Origin: CAKZQX01 sp034436755
Lineage (GTDB): Bacteria; Chloroflexota; Chloroflexia; Chloroflexales; Chloroflexaceae
Direction: 5' to 3'
Assembly: GCA_034436755.1 (NCBI GenBank)
Contig: DAOTVB010000260.1
Span: 1 to 64,000, forward strand
DNA length: 64,000 nucleotides
The position numbers and the translations under genes were made by a program. Positions 44,219 to 52,892 of the stretch are shown here, piece by piece (the first letter of the stretch is position 1; the number at the start of each line of letters is the position of its first letter). Under the pieces are notes generated by a model that did not search any database, was not told the DNA's origin, and worked only from the letters and a program-made list of their open reading frames with translations.

Positions 44219-44811
44219 TTGCACCAGCAGACTACCTTGAAGCAGCCAAACTCGCAGAACTCTCGGCTGATCTTGTAACCCAGGGGTATGAGATCGTCAA
44301 AAACCCACAAGATACCGGATTTGATCTGGTTGCAACGCGCGGAGGTAAAACCGTTGCATTTCAGGTCAAAGCCCGTTCGCATCTACGTGAGGCGGCCCCT
44401 AATCTGCGCTATCTGCGTGAGCAGGCCAGGCAAAATGGGTTTGATTTTCACCTGGTTGTCGTTAATCCGCCGCGCGAGAAAGCAATCACCTTTGAAGGAT
44501 TAGAAACTATTCTGTATGATTATATCGCCAGTACTTTTTTTCCAGAAATTGACCAACTGGCTCCGCATAGTTCGATTACAACCGTTCGTGGCCTGAATAT
44601 CGACGCACTTACCGTTACTAAAGATACCATTCGTGTGACGGGAACGGGCCTCGTTGATGTCCAGATGGGGTGGAGTGGCGACCAAAAACATAACAGTATA
44701 ACAATGAATTCAGATTTCCCGTTTCATTTTAACATTATTATGAATCACAACTTCGAAATCGAACCCGATAGCGCCGACATCAAGATTGACACCTCAAGCT
44801 TTTTTGAATAG
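44215..44811 (+). CDS. Mrr-like PD-(D/E)xK nuclease-fold protein
   Basis: A 198-residue protein. Residues 8-60 show a restriction-endonuclease-like core: a helix with E15, then GFDLVATRGGKTVAFQVKA, in which D37 and the Q50-x-K52 pair match the D...QxK variant seen in Mrr-type enzymes. Residues 60-110 continue the fold (FHLVVVNPPREKAI). The C-terminal half is beta-rich and unrecognised. Its start overlaps the RusA-like stop, and it ends 23 bp before meaB. AT-rich composition matches its partner. Nuclease activity is inferred, not shown. Confidence 0.68.
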   Translation: MIAPADYLEAAKLAELSADLVTQGYEIVKNPQDTGFDLVATRGGKTVAFQVKARSHLREAAPNLRYLREQARQNGFDFHLVVVNPPREKAITFEGLETILYDYIASTFFPEIDQLAPHSSITTVRGLNIDALTVTKDTIRVTGTGLVDVQMGWSGDQKHNSITMNSDFPFHFNIIMNHNFEIEPDSADIKIDTSSFFE

Positions 44812-44834
44812 AGAGCAAGAAAAGAGTAGGATGT

Positions 44835-45986
44835 ATGTCTGACGAAAAACAACGGCCCGAATGGGTTCCCGACAAGGGTGGCACTGAATATACGACCAAT
44901 GTGATGCGGGGCGTTGAGGGTGGTCACGACGGTATGCCCCCGCAACCCGGCAGTCAGGCGGCACGTCAGGGAAATAACCCCCGCCGTCGCCAGCTCTCTG
45001 TGGAGGATCATGTCGAGGGCGTGCTGAATGGCGACCGCACAATCCTCGCGCGCACGATCACGCTGGTCGAAAGTAACTCGGCGGCGCATATGGAGAAGGC
45101 GCAGGAGGTGCTCAAACATCTCATCCCGCATACCGGCAACTCCATTCGCGTGGGCATTACCGGCGTGCCCGGCGTCGGCAAGAGTTCCTTTATCGAGGCA
45201 CTGGGCACATTCTTGAGTGGCCGGGAGCACAAACTGGCGGTCCTGGCGGTTGATCCCACCAGCAGCGTCACACGCGGTAGCATCCTGGGTGATAAGACGC
45301 GCATGGAGAATCTCTCACGCGATCCCAATGCCTTTATCCGCCCCTCGCCGACGGGGGGCACGCTGGGGGGCGTGACTCGCAAGAGCCGCGAGACCATCCT
45401 GGTGTGTGAGGCGGCCGGCTTTGATGTCATCCTGGTGGAGACGGTCGGCGTCGGACAGAGCGAAGTCACTGTGCGCTCGATGGTTGACTTCTTCCTGCTG
45501 CTGATGCTGACCGGCGCGGGCGATGAGCTGCAGGGCATCAAGAAGGGCGTGATTGAACTGGCGGATGCACTGCTGATCAATAAGGCCGACGGCGAGAACA
45601 AACTGCGCGCCCAGACTGCCCGAAGCGAGTACAACCGGGCGCTGCACTATCTCGCCCCGGCGACCGAAGGCTGGAAAACCAAAGCCTACACCTGCTCGGC
45701 CATGACCGGCGAGGGGATTGATAATATCTGGGACGTTATTCAGACATTTCGGCAGCAGACCGGGGAGTCGGGCGTCTTCGAGAAGCGCCGCAAAAATCAG
45801 ACGCTGGACTGGGTCTACTCCATGGTTGAGGAGCATCTGCGCTCACGCTTCTTCAACCATCCTGGCGTCAAGGCTGAGCGCTCCCAGGTTGAGCATGCGG
45901 TTGTGGAGGGCACCATGCCCGCAACCGTCGCCGCCCAGGAACTGCTGCAGACCTTCGAGGGCCGAGAACTGAGAACCGGGAACTAA
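44835..45986 (+). CDS. meaB: Methylmalonyl-CoA mutase-associated GTPase MeaB
   Basis: A 383-residue G-protein chaperone that loads and protects the cofactor of the MutAB mutase. The P-loop is GVPGVGKSSF (about 114-123), followed by DPTSSVTRGSILGDKTRM, ETVGVGQSEV and NKADG. The first ~50 residues are a polar extension absent from the second MeaB homologue at 25815. The last ten residues (FEGRELRTGN) are encoded by the start of a gaactgagaaccggg tandem-repeat block, so the C-terminus has been altered by repeat growth. It is cut off from mutAB by the two nuclease-like genes. Confidence 0.94.
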   Translation: MSDEKQRPEWVPDKGGTEYTTNVMRGVEGGHDGMPPQPGSQAARQGNNPRRRQLSVEDHVEGVLNGDRTILARTITLVESNSAAHMEKAQEVLKHLIPHTGNSIRVGITGVPGVGKSSFIEALGTFLSGREHKLAVLAVDPTSSVTRGSILGDKTRMENLSRDPNAFIRPSPTGGTLGGVTRKSRETILVCEAAGFDVILVETVGVGQSEVTVRSMVDFFLLLMLTGAGDELQGIKKGVIELADALLINKADGENKLRAQTARSEYNRALHYLAPATEGWKTKAYTCSAMTGEGIDNIWDVIQTFRQQTGESGVFEKRRKNQTLDWVYSMVEEHLRSRFFNHPGVKAERSQVEHAVVEGTMPATVAAQELLQTFEGRELRTGN

Positions 45987-46060
45987 GAACTGACGAGAAC
46001 TGAGAACCACAGAACTCAGAACCGACAAGAACCGAGAACTGAGAACCGGGAACTGCTGCC
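45965..46060. repeat. Short tandem repeats (gaactgagaaccggg words)
   Basis: About nine degenerate gaactgagaacc words that begin inside the meaB stop region. The same word in reverse forms another block at 46345-46435, and a shorter version encodes a linker in the cobalamin fusion gene (3325-3365). Confidence 0.8.
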
Positions 46061-46107
46061 TGTCAGGGCATCACGTTCCCGGTTCTTATGGATTTGATGA
46101 GTGATCG

Positions 46108-46288
46108 TAGTGCTGCCTTATGAGTTTTTAGAAATAATCCAGATATGTTATCCTGGAGTCCCGGCTTCAGCCGGTTGGATGCCTGCCTCAGCAGCGGCAT
46201 ACTGACGGGAAAACTTGATCCGGCTGAAGCCGGGACTCCTAATCATCGCATGTCCGGATTAAAAATCCAAAGTTCATCAGGCGGTTGT
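46108..46288 (+). repeat. R3 palindromic repeat, copy a
   Basis: Imperfect terminal inverted repeats (gctgccttatgag on the left, ttcatcaggcggttgt on the right). Inside is a stem of agtcccggcttcagccgg with ccggctgaagccgggact. About 180 bp. Confidence 0.68.
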
Positions 46289-46344
46289 GCTGGTCGGAAA
46301 ATACCGAAAGACAGCACTACGAAAGTCATTGGCTTTTGATTGTC

Positions 46345-46435
46345 AAATTCCCCGGTTTTCAGTTCTCAGGTTCTCGGTTCTTCCGCCCTCAGTTCTTCCG
46401 CCCTCGGTTCTTCCGCCCTCAGTTCTTCCGCTGCC
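46345..46435. repeat. Short tandem repeats (cggttcttccgccctcagtt)
   Basis: Three to four copies of a 19-base ttcttccgccctcagttct-type unit, preceded by ggttttcagttctcagg. They run up to and into the 3' end of msrA. Confidence 0.78.
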
Positions 46436-46970
46436 CGGCAAACTCCTTGCGGAACTTCGCCAGTTTGGGTGAGATCACGACCTGGCAGTAGGGCTGGTAG
46501 GTGTTGTTCTTATAGTAGTCCTGGTGATACTCTTCCGCCGGGTAAAATACCTCGAACGGCTCCACCTGTGTCACAATCGGCTTGTCCCAGACGCGCTCCA
46601 CCGTCAGTTCGGCGATCACCTCCTCGGCCACCTGCTTCTGCGCATCGTTATGGTACAGGATAATCGAGCGATACTGCGGGCCAACGTCCGCACCCTGCCG
46701 GTTCGGCGTCGTCGGGTCGTGAATCTGGAAGAAGACCAGCAGAATATCGCGGAACGTGACCTGCGCAGGATCAAACGTTATCTGCACCACCTCGGCATGC
46801 CCCGTGCGGCCACCGCAGATCTGCTGATAGGTCGGGTTGGTAACATGCCCACCCGCGTACCCGGAAACTACCCGCTCCACGCCCTGGAGTTCATCATACA
46901 CCGCTTCCAGGCACCAGAAGCAGCCCCCGCCCAGCGTGGCAACTTCCCGGCCATTCTCTACCTGTGACAT
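46419..46970 (-). CDS. msrA: Peptide methionine sulfoxide reductase MsrA
   Basis: A 183-residue MsrA, which reduces the S form of methionine sulfoxide. The active site is GGGCFWCLE with catalytic C17; GYAGGHVTNPTYQQICGGRTGHAEVV, RSIILYHND and EEYHQDYY are family stretches. The ATG at 46970 is chosen because the reading frame upstream to 47120 has no family resemblance. It is followed by short tandem repeats that reach its last codons. Confidence 0.95.
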   Translation of the reverse strand: MSQVENGREVATLGGGCFWCLEAVYDELQGVERVVSGYAGGHVTNPTYQQICGGRTGHAEVVQITFDPAQVTFRDILLVFFQIHDPTTPNRQGADVGPQYRSIILYHNDAQKQVAEEVIAELTVERVWDKPIVTQVEPFEVFYPAEEYHQDYYKNNTYQPYCQVVISPKLAKFRKEFAGQRKN

Positions 46971-47159
46971 ATGCGTTATCTTTCTAGCAGCTTGTGCAAG
47001 CTGATCAATGCTTCTGCATGGTTCGACCGTCTGACGCATCCGCGCCAGACATAGACGGTTTAACAGGACTGATGCAGTGGAGGCTGGATCACGAAATATA
47101 GGAAATGGGCGAAAATGCAAAACTGCCGGTGCCGGCTACGAGGTTGTGTTACCTGGCAA

Positions 47160-47257
47160 CCGTTCATAGTATTCGTGATCCGGCGGCCGCAAGCGCGATA
47201 CGCTTTGCACCTGACTCTCTGGATGGATTGAACGCTCACTGCGTAAGTCCTGATAGT
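47160..47257 (+). repeat. R1 repeat remnant
   Basis: The segment ends cactgcgtaagtcctgatag, an R1 right terminus. The rest is too decayed to align. It stands 100 bp before copy F. Confidence 0.4.
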
Positions 47258-47356
47258 AATAGCATACCACAGGTCACAGCCGTTGTGTCAATACCGCAAC
47301 AGAGTTACGTCAACGTCACTGATAGTGACGGTCGTGCTGATGTTCTTCAGCATCAG

Positions 47357-47575
47357 TTACAGGAGTTACGCGGTCGTTGACCCAGCAGGCGTCTGTCTGG
47401 ACAAACGGCCCGATTCGTCTCCGGCAGGGTGGAATGAGACATTCTTTTCAGGAAAATTTGGCACAACGTGCCAAATTTTCCTGAAAAAGATAAAAAAGTA
47501 CCACGCTGCCGCAGACGGTCTGTATTTTATCCGGTGAAACGCTCAGTTTGATCGTCCACCGCGTAAGTCGTGTCA
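47357..47575 (+). repeat. R1 palindromic repeat, copy F
   Basis: A 219 bp element from ttacaggagttacgcggt to accgcgtaagtcgtgtca. The core hairpin (47443-47464 with 47468-47490) is paired except for one bulged A and has yet another arm sequence. Confidence 0.82.
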
Positions 47576-47666
47576 GCAGAAAAACGGTGCATAAGAATGC
47601 ACCCTACGGCTGTCTACGCGAATGTTACGCAACGTTGACGTAGTCCTAATGGGTTGCCGAGTGTAC

Positions 47667-48113
47667 TTATCGGTTTCGCCCAAACAGTGTGCGCCACAAC
47701 CACCACCAGAGCGCGCCAAACAACAACAGCGGCCCGCCAATGACCAGAACGGCATAGGTGATACCGAGAAGTAGGGCAATAACCCGTTCCTGCTCAACTT
47801 CGCGCACCAGGACCGCCCGCTCCGGTTGTTTCGGATCGTAGTAGACCGTTACAACCGGAACATCACGATGCGTATGCTGCCATTCCAGATCTTTTCCGTC
47901 TGAATATAACAACCACTCAAAGAAGCGTACCTGGCGACCATGGTAGGTCTGCCCATCGACGACGTAGGTATAGCGCACCTGACTGGTTTTGCTATGGATC
48001 AAAAATGAGCTACTCGGCGTGGCGGCCCAGGTATCACTATCCTGCCAATCCCGCAGATCACTCAGGAGCGTGAAGGTGGGGCAGGCGCAGCATCCCAGCA
48101 GGCAGAGCATCAC
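47667..48113 (-). CDS. DUF3592-like membrane protein
   Basis: A 148-residue protein. Residues 1-20 are hydrophobic with several Cys and may be a membrane anchor or a remnant of one. The middle has VRYTYVVDGQTYHGRQV and VTVYYDPKQPERAVL, typical of DUF3592, followed by a membrane helix (about 113-137) and a Trp-rich end. Function is unknown. The exact start is uncertain; GTG and ATG codons adjoin at 48113. Confidence 0.7.
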   Translation of the reverse strand: MMLCLLGCCACPTFTLLSDLRDWQDSDTWAATPSSSFLIHSKTSQVRYTYVVDGQTYHGRQVRFFEWLLYSDGKDLEWQHTHRDVPVVTVYYDPKQPERAVLVREVEQERVIALLLGITYAVLVIGGPLLLFGALWWWLWRTLFGRNR

Positions 48114-48216
48114 CCAGACCAGTGACAGGAGCTTTTTGCGATGTCCTGCATTGCGTATAGTACTGCTCCGCTCAGTTCAAGGTAGCCCAGCCCGGTCTGC
48201 CGGCTGGGGAAAGTTC

Positions 48217-49053
48217 TCACGCGCCGGACGACTCACCAGCCTGCATCTCGCGGCGGATATCCCGTAGCAGGTCATCGATCCAGGCGTGAGTTGCCGCGTC
48301 AAAGGCGGGTGGCGGCGGCGGTTGACGATAGTCCAGCGAGAGTTGGTAGGCGGCTTCAGCGTAGACTGTTGTCAGCGCCTGCATGAGATCCAGTGGCACA
48401 TCGGTGTCAGGTGGGCGCAGCGGTACGGCAATGACCGGCAGCGTATTCGCCAGAGGAATCGGCCAGACATCCATCGTGGTCGCACCCGCGCGGGTCAGCG
48501 TTACCAGGTAGGGCGCGGCATCAATGACGGAGGTATCTACAAACGTAGGCATATGCACGGAGCGCTCACCCCGCCGAATCAGATCAATTTCAACCAGATG
48601 CACCCCGGCAGCCCGCAGACGCTCACGCTTCCGGCGAAACTCGGTCAACCCCGGCTCGCGCTTGTTGACAGGCGACAGGACTTCAATGCTGGTCACCAAC
48701 TGGTTTGCGTCCCGGTCACGCACCTCAACCGTAACCATGCGCACTGTCATCACTGGCAGTGGGATTGTTAGAGACGGTGTTACCTGCCCGGCAAGCGGGG
48801 CAGGGTCAGGCTGTAGCGACGCGGACGGTTCAGGCATCAATTTGCGCTTCAAAACCTCGACATCAGGGTACATGATGCTGACTTCACTCTCCGGCATTTC
48901 GTCCTGGATGGTCGAGATTGCCAGGCGGGCCACATAGCGCGGCTGCAGGAGTGGTGCAAGCTGTCGCCGGATCTGGGTGGCAAGCGCCTGATGCACGTCC
49001 GGCCAGAGATAGCCTTCGAGGTATGGGTCCATACCGGGAAATGGTGATGGCAT
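48217..49053 (-). CDS. DUF4058 family protein
   Basis: A 278-residue protein starting with the family signature MPSPFPGMDPYLE. Other family stretches are WPDVHQALATQIRRQLAPLL, IEVLSPVNKREP, HLVEIDLIRRGERS and DVPLDLMQALTTVYAEAAY. The conserved E...K arrangement near IEVLSPVNK resembles a PD-(D/E)xK core, as in Uma2 proteins, but activity is unproven. The ATG at 49053 fits the family; the frame is open upstream into repeat R3 but that part is not homologous. Confidence 0.9.
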   Translation of the reverse strand: MPSPFPGMDPYLEGYLWPDVHQALATQIRRQLAPLLQPRYVARLAISTIQDEMPESEVSIMYPDVEVLKRKLMPEPSASLQPDPAPLAGQVTPSLTIPLPVMTVRMVTVEVRDRDANQLVTSIEVLSPVNKREPGLTEFRRKRERLRAAGVHLVEIDLIRRGERSVHMPTFVDTSVIDAAPYLVTLTRAGATTMDVWPIPLANTLPVIAVPLRPPDTDVPLDLMQALTTVYAEAAYQLSLDYRQPPPPPAFDAATHAWIDDLLRDIRREMQAGESSGA

Positions 49054-49144
49054 TGCTCTGATCTTTCCTATCGCTGGAAACGGCACCGGTTTCATTATAG
49101 GAATCCTAAAATGGTTGCGAACTGGTTCTTCGGGATTTGCTCCC

Positions 49145-49414
49145 AACCGCCTGATGAATTTTGAAAAAATAGTCCGGATATGAATGACCGGGAGTCCCGA
49201 CTTTAGCCGGTGGGAGGCCTGCCGGGACCGCGACCTACTGCCGGGACCGCCTGGTCCGGCTGAAGCCGGGACGCCTGAGCGGCGATGTCCGGATGAATGT
49301 TCAACCTTCATTCGCCGGTGGGAGGCCTGCCGGGACCGCCTGGTCCGGCTGAAGCCGGGACGCCTGAGCGGCGATGTCCGGATGAAAAAATTCAACGTTC
49401 ATAAGGCGGCACTA
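49145..49414 (+). repeat. R3 palindromic repeat, copy b (internally duplicated)
   Basis: Outer ends are ccgcctgatgaattttg and ttcaacgttcataaggcgg. The interior ccggtgggaggcctgccggg to cgatgtccggatgaa segment occurs twice, about 107 bp apart. It lies upstream of the DUF4058 gene. Confidence 0.75.
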
Positions 49415-49462
49415 CGACAAATGTAGGGTTGCTCTATAACCAGAACGCACACAGGCAGCCTT

Positions 49463-49951
49463 CTACCTCTCAACCGCTACCGTAACCGCCTGCACCGGCA
49501 ACACGCGCTGCAGGTCCGCCGGGCTGATCTCTACCAGGAATCCGCGCTTCCCGCCGTTGATGTAGATCCGCTCAAGGTCCAGGATGGTTGCTTCAACGTA
49601 GATTGGCAGTTCCTGCCGCGTGCCGAATGGACTGACACCGCCGACAATATAGCCGGTAGACTTCTGCACCTGTGCCTGGTCGCACGGCCCAACCGTTTTA
49701 ACCCCGATCTGGCGGGCCAGTTGCTTTGTCGAAACCTCCCGGTCGCCATGCATCAGCATCAGCAGCGGGCGACGCGCATCGCTCTCCATCACCAGCGTTT
49801 TGATTACCGCATGTTCGTCAACCTGCAGGGACATGGCGGCGTGACCCGTCCCACCCTGATCTTCATACGGGTAGAGCCAGGGTTGAAAGGCGATATTATG
49901 CCGGCGCAGATAGCGCACCGCCGGTGTAATCGGATAGTCGGGTTTTGCCAT
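49463..49951 (-). CDS. ybaK: Cys-tRNA(Pro) deacylase, YbaK/EbsC type
   Basis: A 162-residue YbaK-family protein, which hydrolyses mischarged Cys-tRNA(Pro). Marks: TPAVRYLRRHNIAF, IKTLVME, LARQIGVKTV, the conserved GYIVGGVSPFG loop with its Lys upstream (QVQKST), and IYINGGKRGFLVEISP. Confidence 0.93.
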   Translation of the reverse strand: MAKPDYPITPAVRYLRRHNIAFQPWLYPYEDQGGTGHAAMSLQVDEHAVIKTLVMESDARRPLLMLMHGDREVSTKQLARQIGVKTVGPCDQAQVQKSTGYIVGGVSPFGTRQELPIYVEATILDLERIYINGGKRGFLVEISPADLQRVLPVQAVTVAVER

Positions 49952-49981
49952 GGCAATGCTCCCTCCGCTTGCACTGGTCTA

Positions 49982-50743
49982 TCATTCACCCCCGCGCAAT
50001 GCATCCGGATCAATCCCCAGTTCGCGCAGTCTGGCGGCCAGCGCGGCCGCCTGCTGCTCGGCCTGTTGCCGGGCCAGCCGTTCCGCTTCCCGCTCCTGCT
50101 CGGCCTGCTGGCGCGCCAGCCGTTCGGCCTCGCGCTCCTGCTCGGCCTGGGCTGCAAGCTGCTCAAGCTCCTGGTGGCTGCGGAAGGGCGTGCCATCCGG
50201 GCCGAAGATGCGCAGTTCGTCACCCGCCATGTCGAAGCGAATGCCCAGGCGCGGACTGACCCAGCCGTTCATCTCTTCAATCGCGTGGAGCCCCACCGCT
50301 TCGCGCAGGAACCCCGTCAGTTCATTCTTCTCCGGTTCCGGGTCGTAGCTGTAATACTCTTCCACGCCATAGCGCTCGTAGAAGAGGAGCTTATCGCCCA
50401 TCTCCTTGAATGTATTCGCCGGCGAGTAGATCTCAAAGACCACCTGCGGCCCAATGCCGGCCTCCTCCCACTGGCGATACGATCCCCGGTCGCCTTTCGG
50501 GCGGCCAAAGACCACCAGCGCATCCGGGGCACGGCAAATACGGGGGTGACCTTCGACCGGGTACCAGAGCAGGTCGCCCGCAACGAAGACATCCGCCCGG
50601 TCGCGGAAGAGCGTCTCCAGATTCTCCTTGATCATTACAATCCAGCGAAACCGGCGGGTATTGTCGGCCATCGGTTGTCCATCGCTTTCAGGATAGTGAA
50701 TTGCCTGCTCCGGCTGGGTCAATGTATCAACGGCACTACTCAT
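49982..50743 (-). CDS. Uma2 family endonuclease-like protein
   Basis: A 253-residue DUF820/Uma2 protein with a PD-(D/E)xK fold: APDALVVFG (Asp), VVFEIYSPANT (Glu) and KLLFYERYGVEEYYSYDPE (Lys). The C-terminal ~70 residues are a coiled coil with a duplicated 14-residue unit (AEQEREAERLARQQ). These proteins are numerous in Chloroflexota and cyanobacteria; their role is not known. It starts 49 bp from the end of the next gene upstream. Confidence 0.9.
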   Translation of the reverse strand: MSSAVDTLTQPEQAIHYPESDGQPMADNTRRFRWIVMIKENLETLFRDRADVFVAGDLLWYPVEGHPRICRAPDALVVFGRPKGDRGSYRQWEEAGIGPQVVFEIYSPANTFKEMGDKLLFYERYGVEEYYSYDPEPEKNELTGFLREAVGLHAIEEMNGWVSPRLGIRFDMAGDELRIFGPDGTPFRSHQELEQLAAQAEQEREAERLARQQAEQEREAERLARQQAEQQAAALAARLRELGIDPDALRGGE

Positions 50744-50791
50744 CTTCCCTCCTCCCCGCGCTGCCCGGCGGCAGCGCCGGTTCCAACCCGA

Positions 50792-52285
50792 CTAAAATCC
50801 GGATAGCGACTCGTACAAGCGCTGCTGCCGCGCGATAGCGGCGGCATAACGTTCATGATACTCCATGTTCGGCGTGTAGATCTGCGCGTAGTCCAGCGGT
50901 AGTTTCTCCAGTTCCGGCAGGAGGCCAAACGCTTCCAGCGCCGGCAGCGCCACGCCCCGGCTGGTTGCTTCCTGCTCGGCGGCGGCATAGAGCGGCTGCC
51001 CCAGCACATCGGCCAGCAGTTGCGCCCAGGCTGGTGAACGGTAAAGCGCGCCTCCGCTGGTGACAAAGTGCTGTTCCCCCGGCAGGGCCGCATCCAGCAA
51101 CCGGGCGATCAGCGCAAAGCGGTAGGCGACCGCCTCCAGCCCGGCCCGCAGGATATCAACCGGCGTACTGCTCAGTTTGAGGCCAATGATACTCGCGCCG
51201 CCATGCTCCGACCAGCCGGGGCTGCGTTCACCCGCCAGGAAGGGCAGCACGGTCAGCCCGTGCCCGTCCGGCTCACCCGCCTGCAATGCCTGCTCAATAT
51301 CGCTGACATCGTCCAGGCGCAGGGTGCGGTTCAGCCAGGCGAAGACATTGCCGCCCTCGCTGGTTGCGCCCCCCAGCAGTGCCCGCCGCCGGTCTAGCCG
51401 GTAGCACCAGAGCCCCCAGGGAACTTGCGCCACTGTTGGGGTAATTGCCCGCAGTGCCCCGGTCGTCCCGATGGTCAACGCGACCCGCGCCGGGGTGGCA
51501 CAGCCGCTACCCACGTTAGCCGCCGCGCCATCGCCAATCGCCGGAAACCAGGGTACCCGTGCCAGGGTCGGCCAGCGGCGCGCATACTCTACCCGCAGCC
51601 CCTGGGTCGGCGCATCCCGATCCACCAGTGGGGCGAAGCGATTAGCGTCAAGGCCCAGTTCGGTCAGCAGTGCCGCGTCCCACTGCAGCGTGTGCCGGTC
51701 CAGCAGGCCGCTCCAGGAGGCAACCGAGAGGCTGACCCGTAGTTCCCCCGCGAACTGCAGCAGCAGATACTCACCCAGCGAGACCCAGCGCCACACCTGA
51801 CGTACGATCTCTGGTTGGGTTCGCTGGAGCCAGCGCAGCCGGGCGGGCAGGTAACTGCTACGGAGCGGGCAGCCGGTGCGCTCCAGGATCGCCGCCTCGT
51901 CCAGGCGCTCCCGCAGGGCGGCCGCATCCGCTGCGTCACGCGTATCGGCGTAGAGATAGATCGGCGTGAGCGGACGCCCGTCGGCGCTGATCCCCAGCAG
52001 GTTCGAGACATAGGTCGCCAGGGCCACCGCCCCGATCCGTTCCGCCAGCGGTCCCGCCGCCGCCAGCACCCCATCAATGCAGTGTGTCACCCGCGCAAGG
52101 ACCGCCGCAGGATCTTCTTCCACGCCGCCGTCGGGTCGGATCTGCAGCGCGTGCGTCAGGCGCGTCTCGCTATCGGCCACCTCACGCCCCTGCCGGTCAA
52201 ACAGCAGCGCCCGCGTCGATGAGGAGCCGATATCGAGGGTGAGGATCAGCGGTGGTTCAGCCTGGTTGTGTGGGATAACCGGCAT
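50792..52285 (-). CDS. FGGY carbohydrate kinase, gluconokinase-like
   Basis: A 497-residue FGGY-family kinase. The ATP-site start is LTLDIGSSSTRALLFD, the hinge region has AIGDGAAANVGSGC, and TIGTTGALR and TSGGALYRSPAWAQLLADVLG are the later phosphate and adenosine motifs. The overall pattern fits gluconokinase (D-gluconate to 6-phosphogluconate), but xylulokinase or another sugar acid kinase cannot be ruled out. It is the first gene of a probable minus-strand run with Uma2 and ybaK. Confidence 0.87.
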   Translation of the reverse strand: MPVIPHNQAEPPLILTLDIGSSSTRALLFDRQGREVADSETRLTHALQIRPDGGVEEDPAAVLARVTHCIDGVLAAAGPLAERIGAVALATYVSNLLGISADGRPLTPIYLYADTRDAADAAALRERLDEAAILERTGCPLRSSYLPARLRWLQRTQPEIVRQVWRWVSLGEYLLLQFAGELRVSLSVASWSGLLDRHTLQWDAALLTELGLDANRFAPLVDRDAPTQGLRVEYARRWPTLARVPWFPAIGDGAAANVGSGCATPARVALTIGTTGALRAITPTVAQVPWGLWCYRLDRRRALLGGATSEGGNVFAWLNRTLRLDDVSDIEQALQAGEPDGHGLTVLPFLAGERSPGWSEHGGASIIGLKLSSTPVDILRAGLEAVAYRFALIARLLDAALPGEQHFVTSGGALYRSPAWAQLLADVLGQPLYAAAEQEATSRGVALPALEAFGLLPELEKLPLDYAQIYTPNMEYHERYAAAIARQQRLYESLSGF

Positions 52286-52294
52286 TGAGTTTTT

Positions 52295-52335
52295 AGCTTT
52301 CAGTAGTCAGTAGTCAGTGGTCAGTGGTTAGCTTT
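52295..52335. repeat. Short tandem repeats (gtagtcagtggtcag words)
   Basis: About five 8-base agtcagt words immediately upstream of the FGGY kinase gene. The rest of this spacer to 52570 shows no gene. Confidence 0.68.
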
Positions 52336-52573
52336 CAGCATCACTGACGCCGCAATGTATCGTGGCGAGATGCTGCCTGTCGTCAGCATACTCCGTTCGT
52401 GGCTACAGATCCACCTGTACTGCGTACACTCCGTCAGGTGTGGTTGATCTGGCGGGACTCGTCTATGCGTATAGACGCCCGTTGTGCTACCGGCAGAACG
52501 GGATGTAGATGCGTAGAAGCGATCCCTACTGGAACATCTCCACCTTGAAGAATCAAACTATGGCTGTCCCAGG

Positions 52574-52582
52574 ATTATAGCA
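52574..52582 (-). promoter_or_regulatory. Extended -10 promoter, probably for the FGGY kinase
   Basis: TGCTATAAT on the minus strand, about 290 bases upstream of the kinase start. The distance is long, so a weaker nearer promoter may exist. Confidence 0.4.
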
Positions 52583-52585
52583 TGG

Positions 52586-52615
52586 GCTTAACGGTTAACG
52601 GTTAACCGTTACAAC
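52586..52615. repeat. gttaacg short repeats
   Basis: taacggttaacggttaaccg: a direct and inverted repeat of a ggttaac word, similar to the block at 62286. Confidence 0.5.
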
Positions 52616-52731
52616 GCCTAATCCGCAATTCACATATACTCCGGCCACTGCTGCGCCCCTACGCAGTGCATGGCAAGGATTTCGGTGCGGGACGACGCGG
52701 CGATGACATGGTGATGCGCGGCGGCGATGAT

Positions 52732-52765
52732 CCTTCGTCCTTCGTCCTTCGTCCTTCGTCCTTAC
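52732..52765. repeat. Short tandem repeats (gtccttc)
   Basis: About five perfect 7-base gtccttc units upstream of the PAS-STAS gene. Confidence 0.75.
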
Positions 52766-52892
52766 CCAAACCACTGGCACAATTGACCGAGATAGGGTAA
52801 ACTCAGGCAGACACGCGCCTGGTGGCAGGTGACGTGGGCCTCCGGGCAACGCTTCGTGTGAACCGATTGCAACGGAAGGACATTTGACGTTC

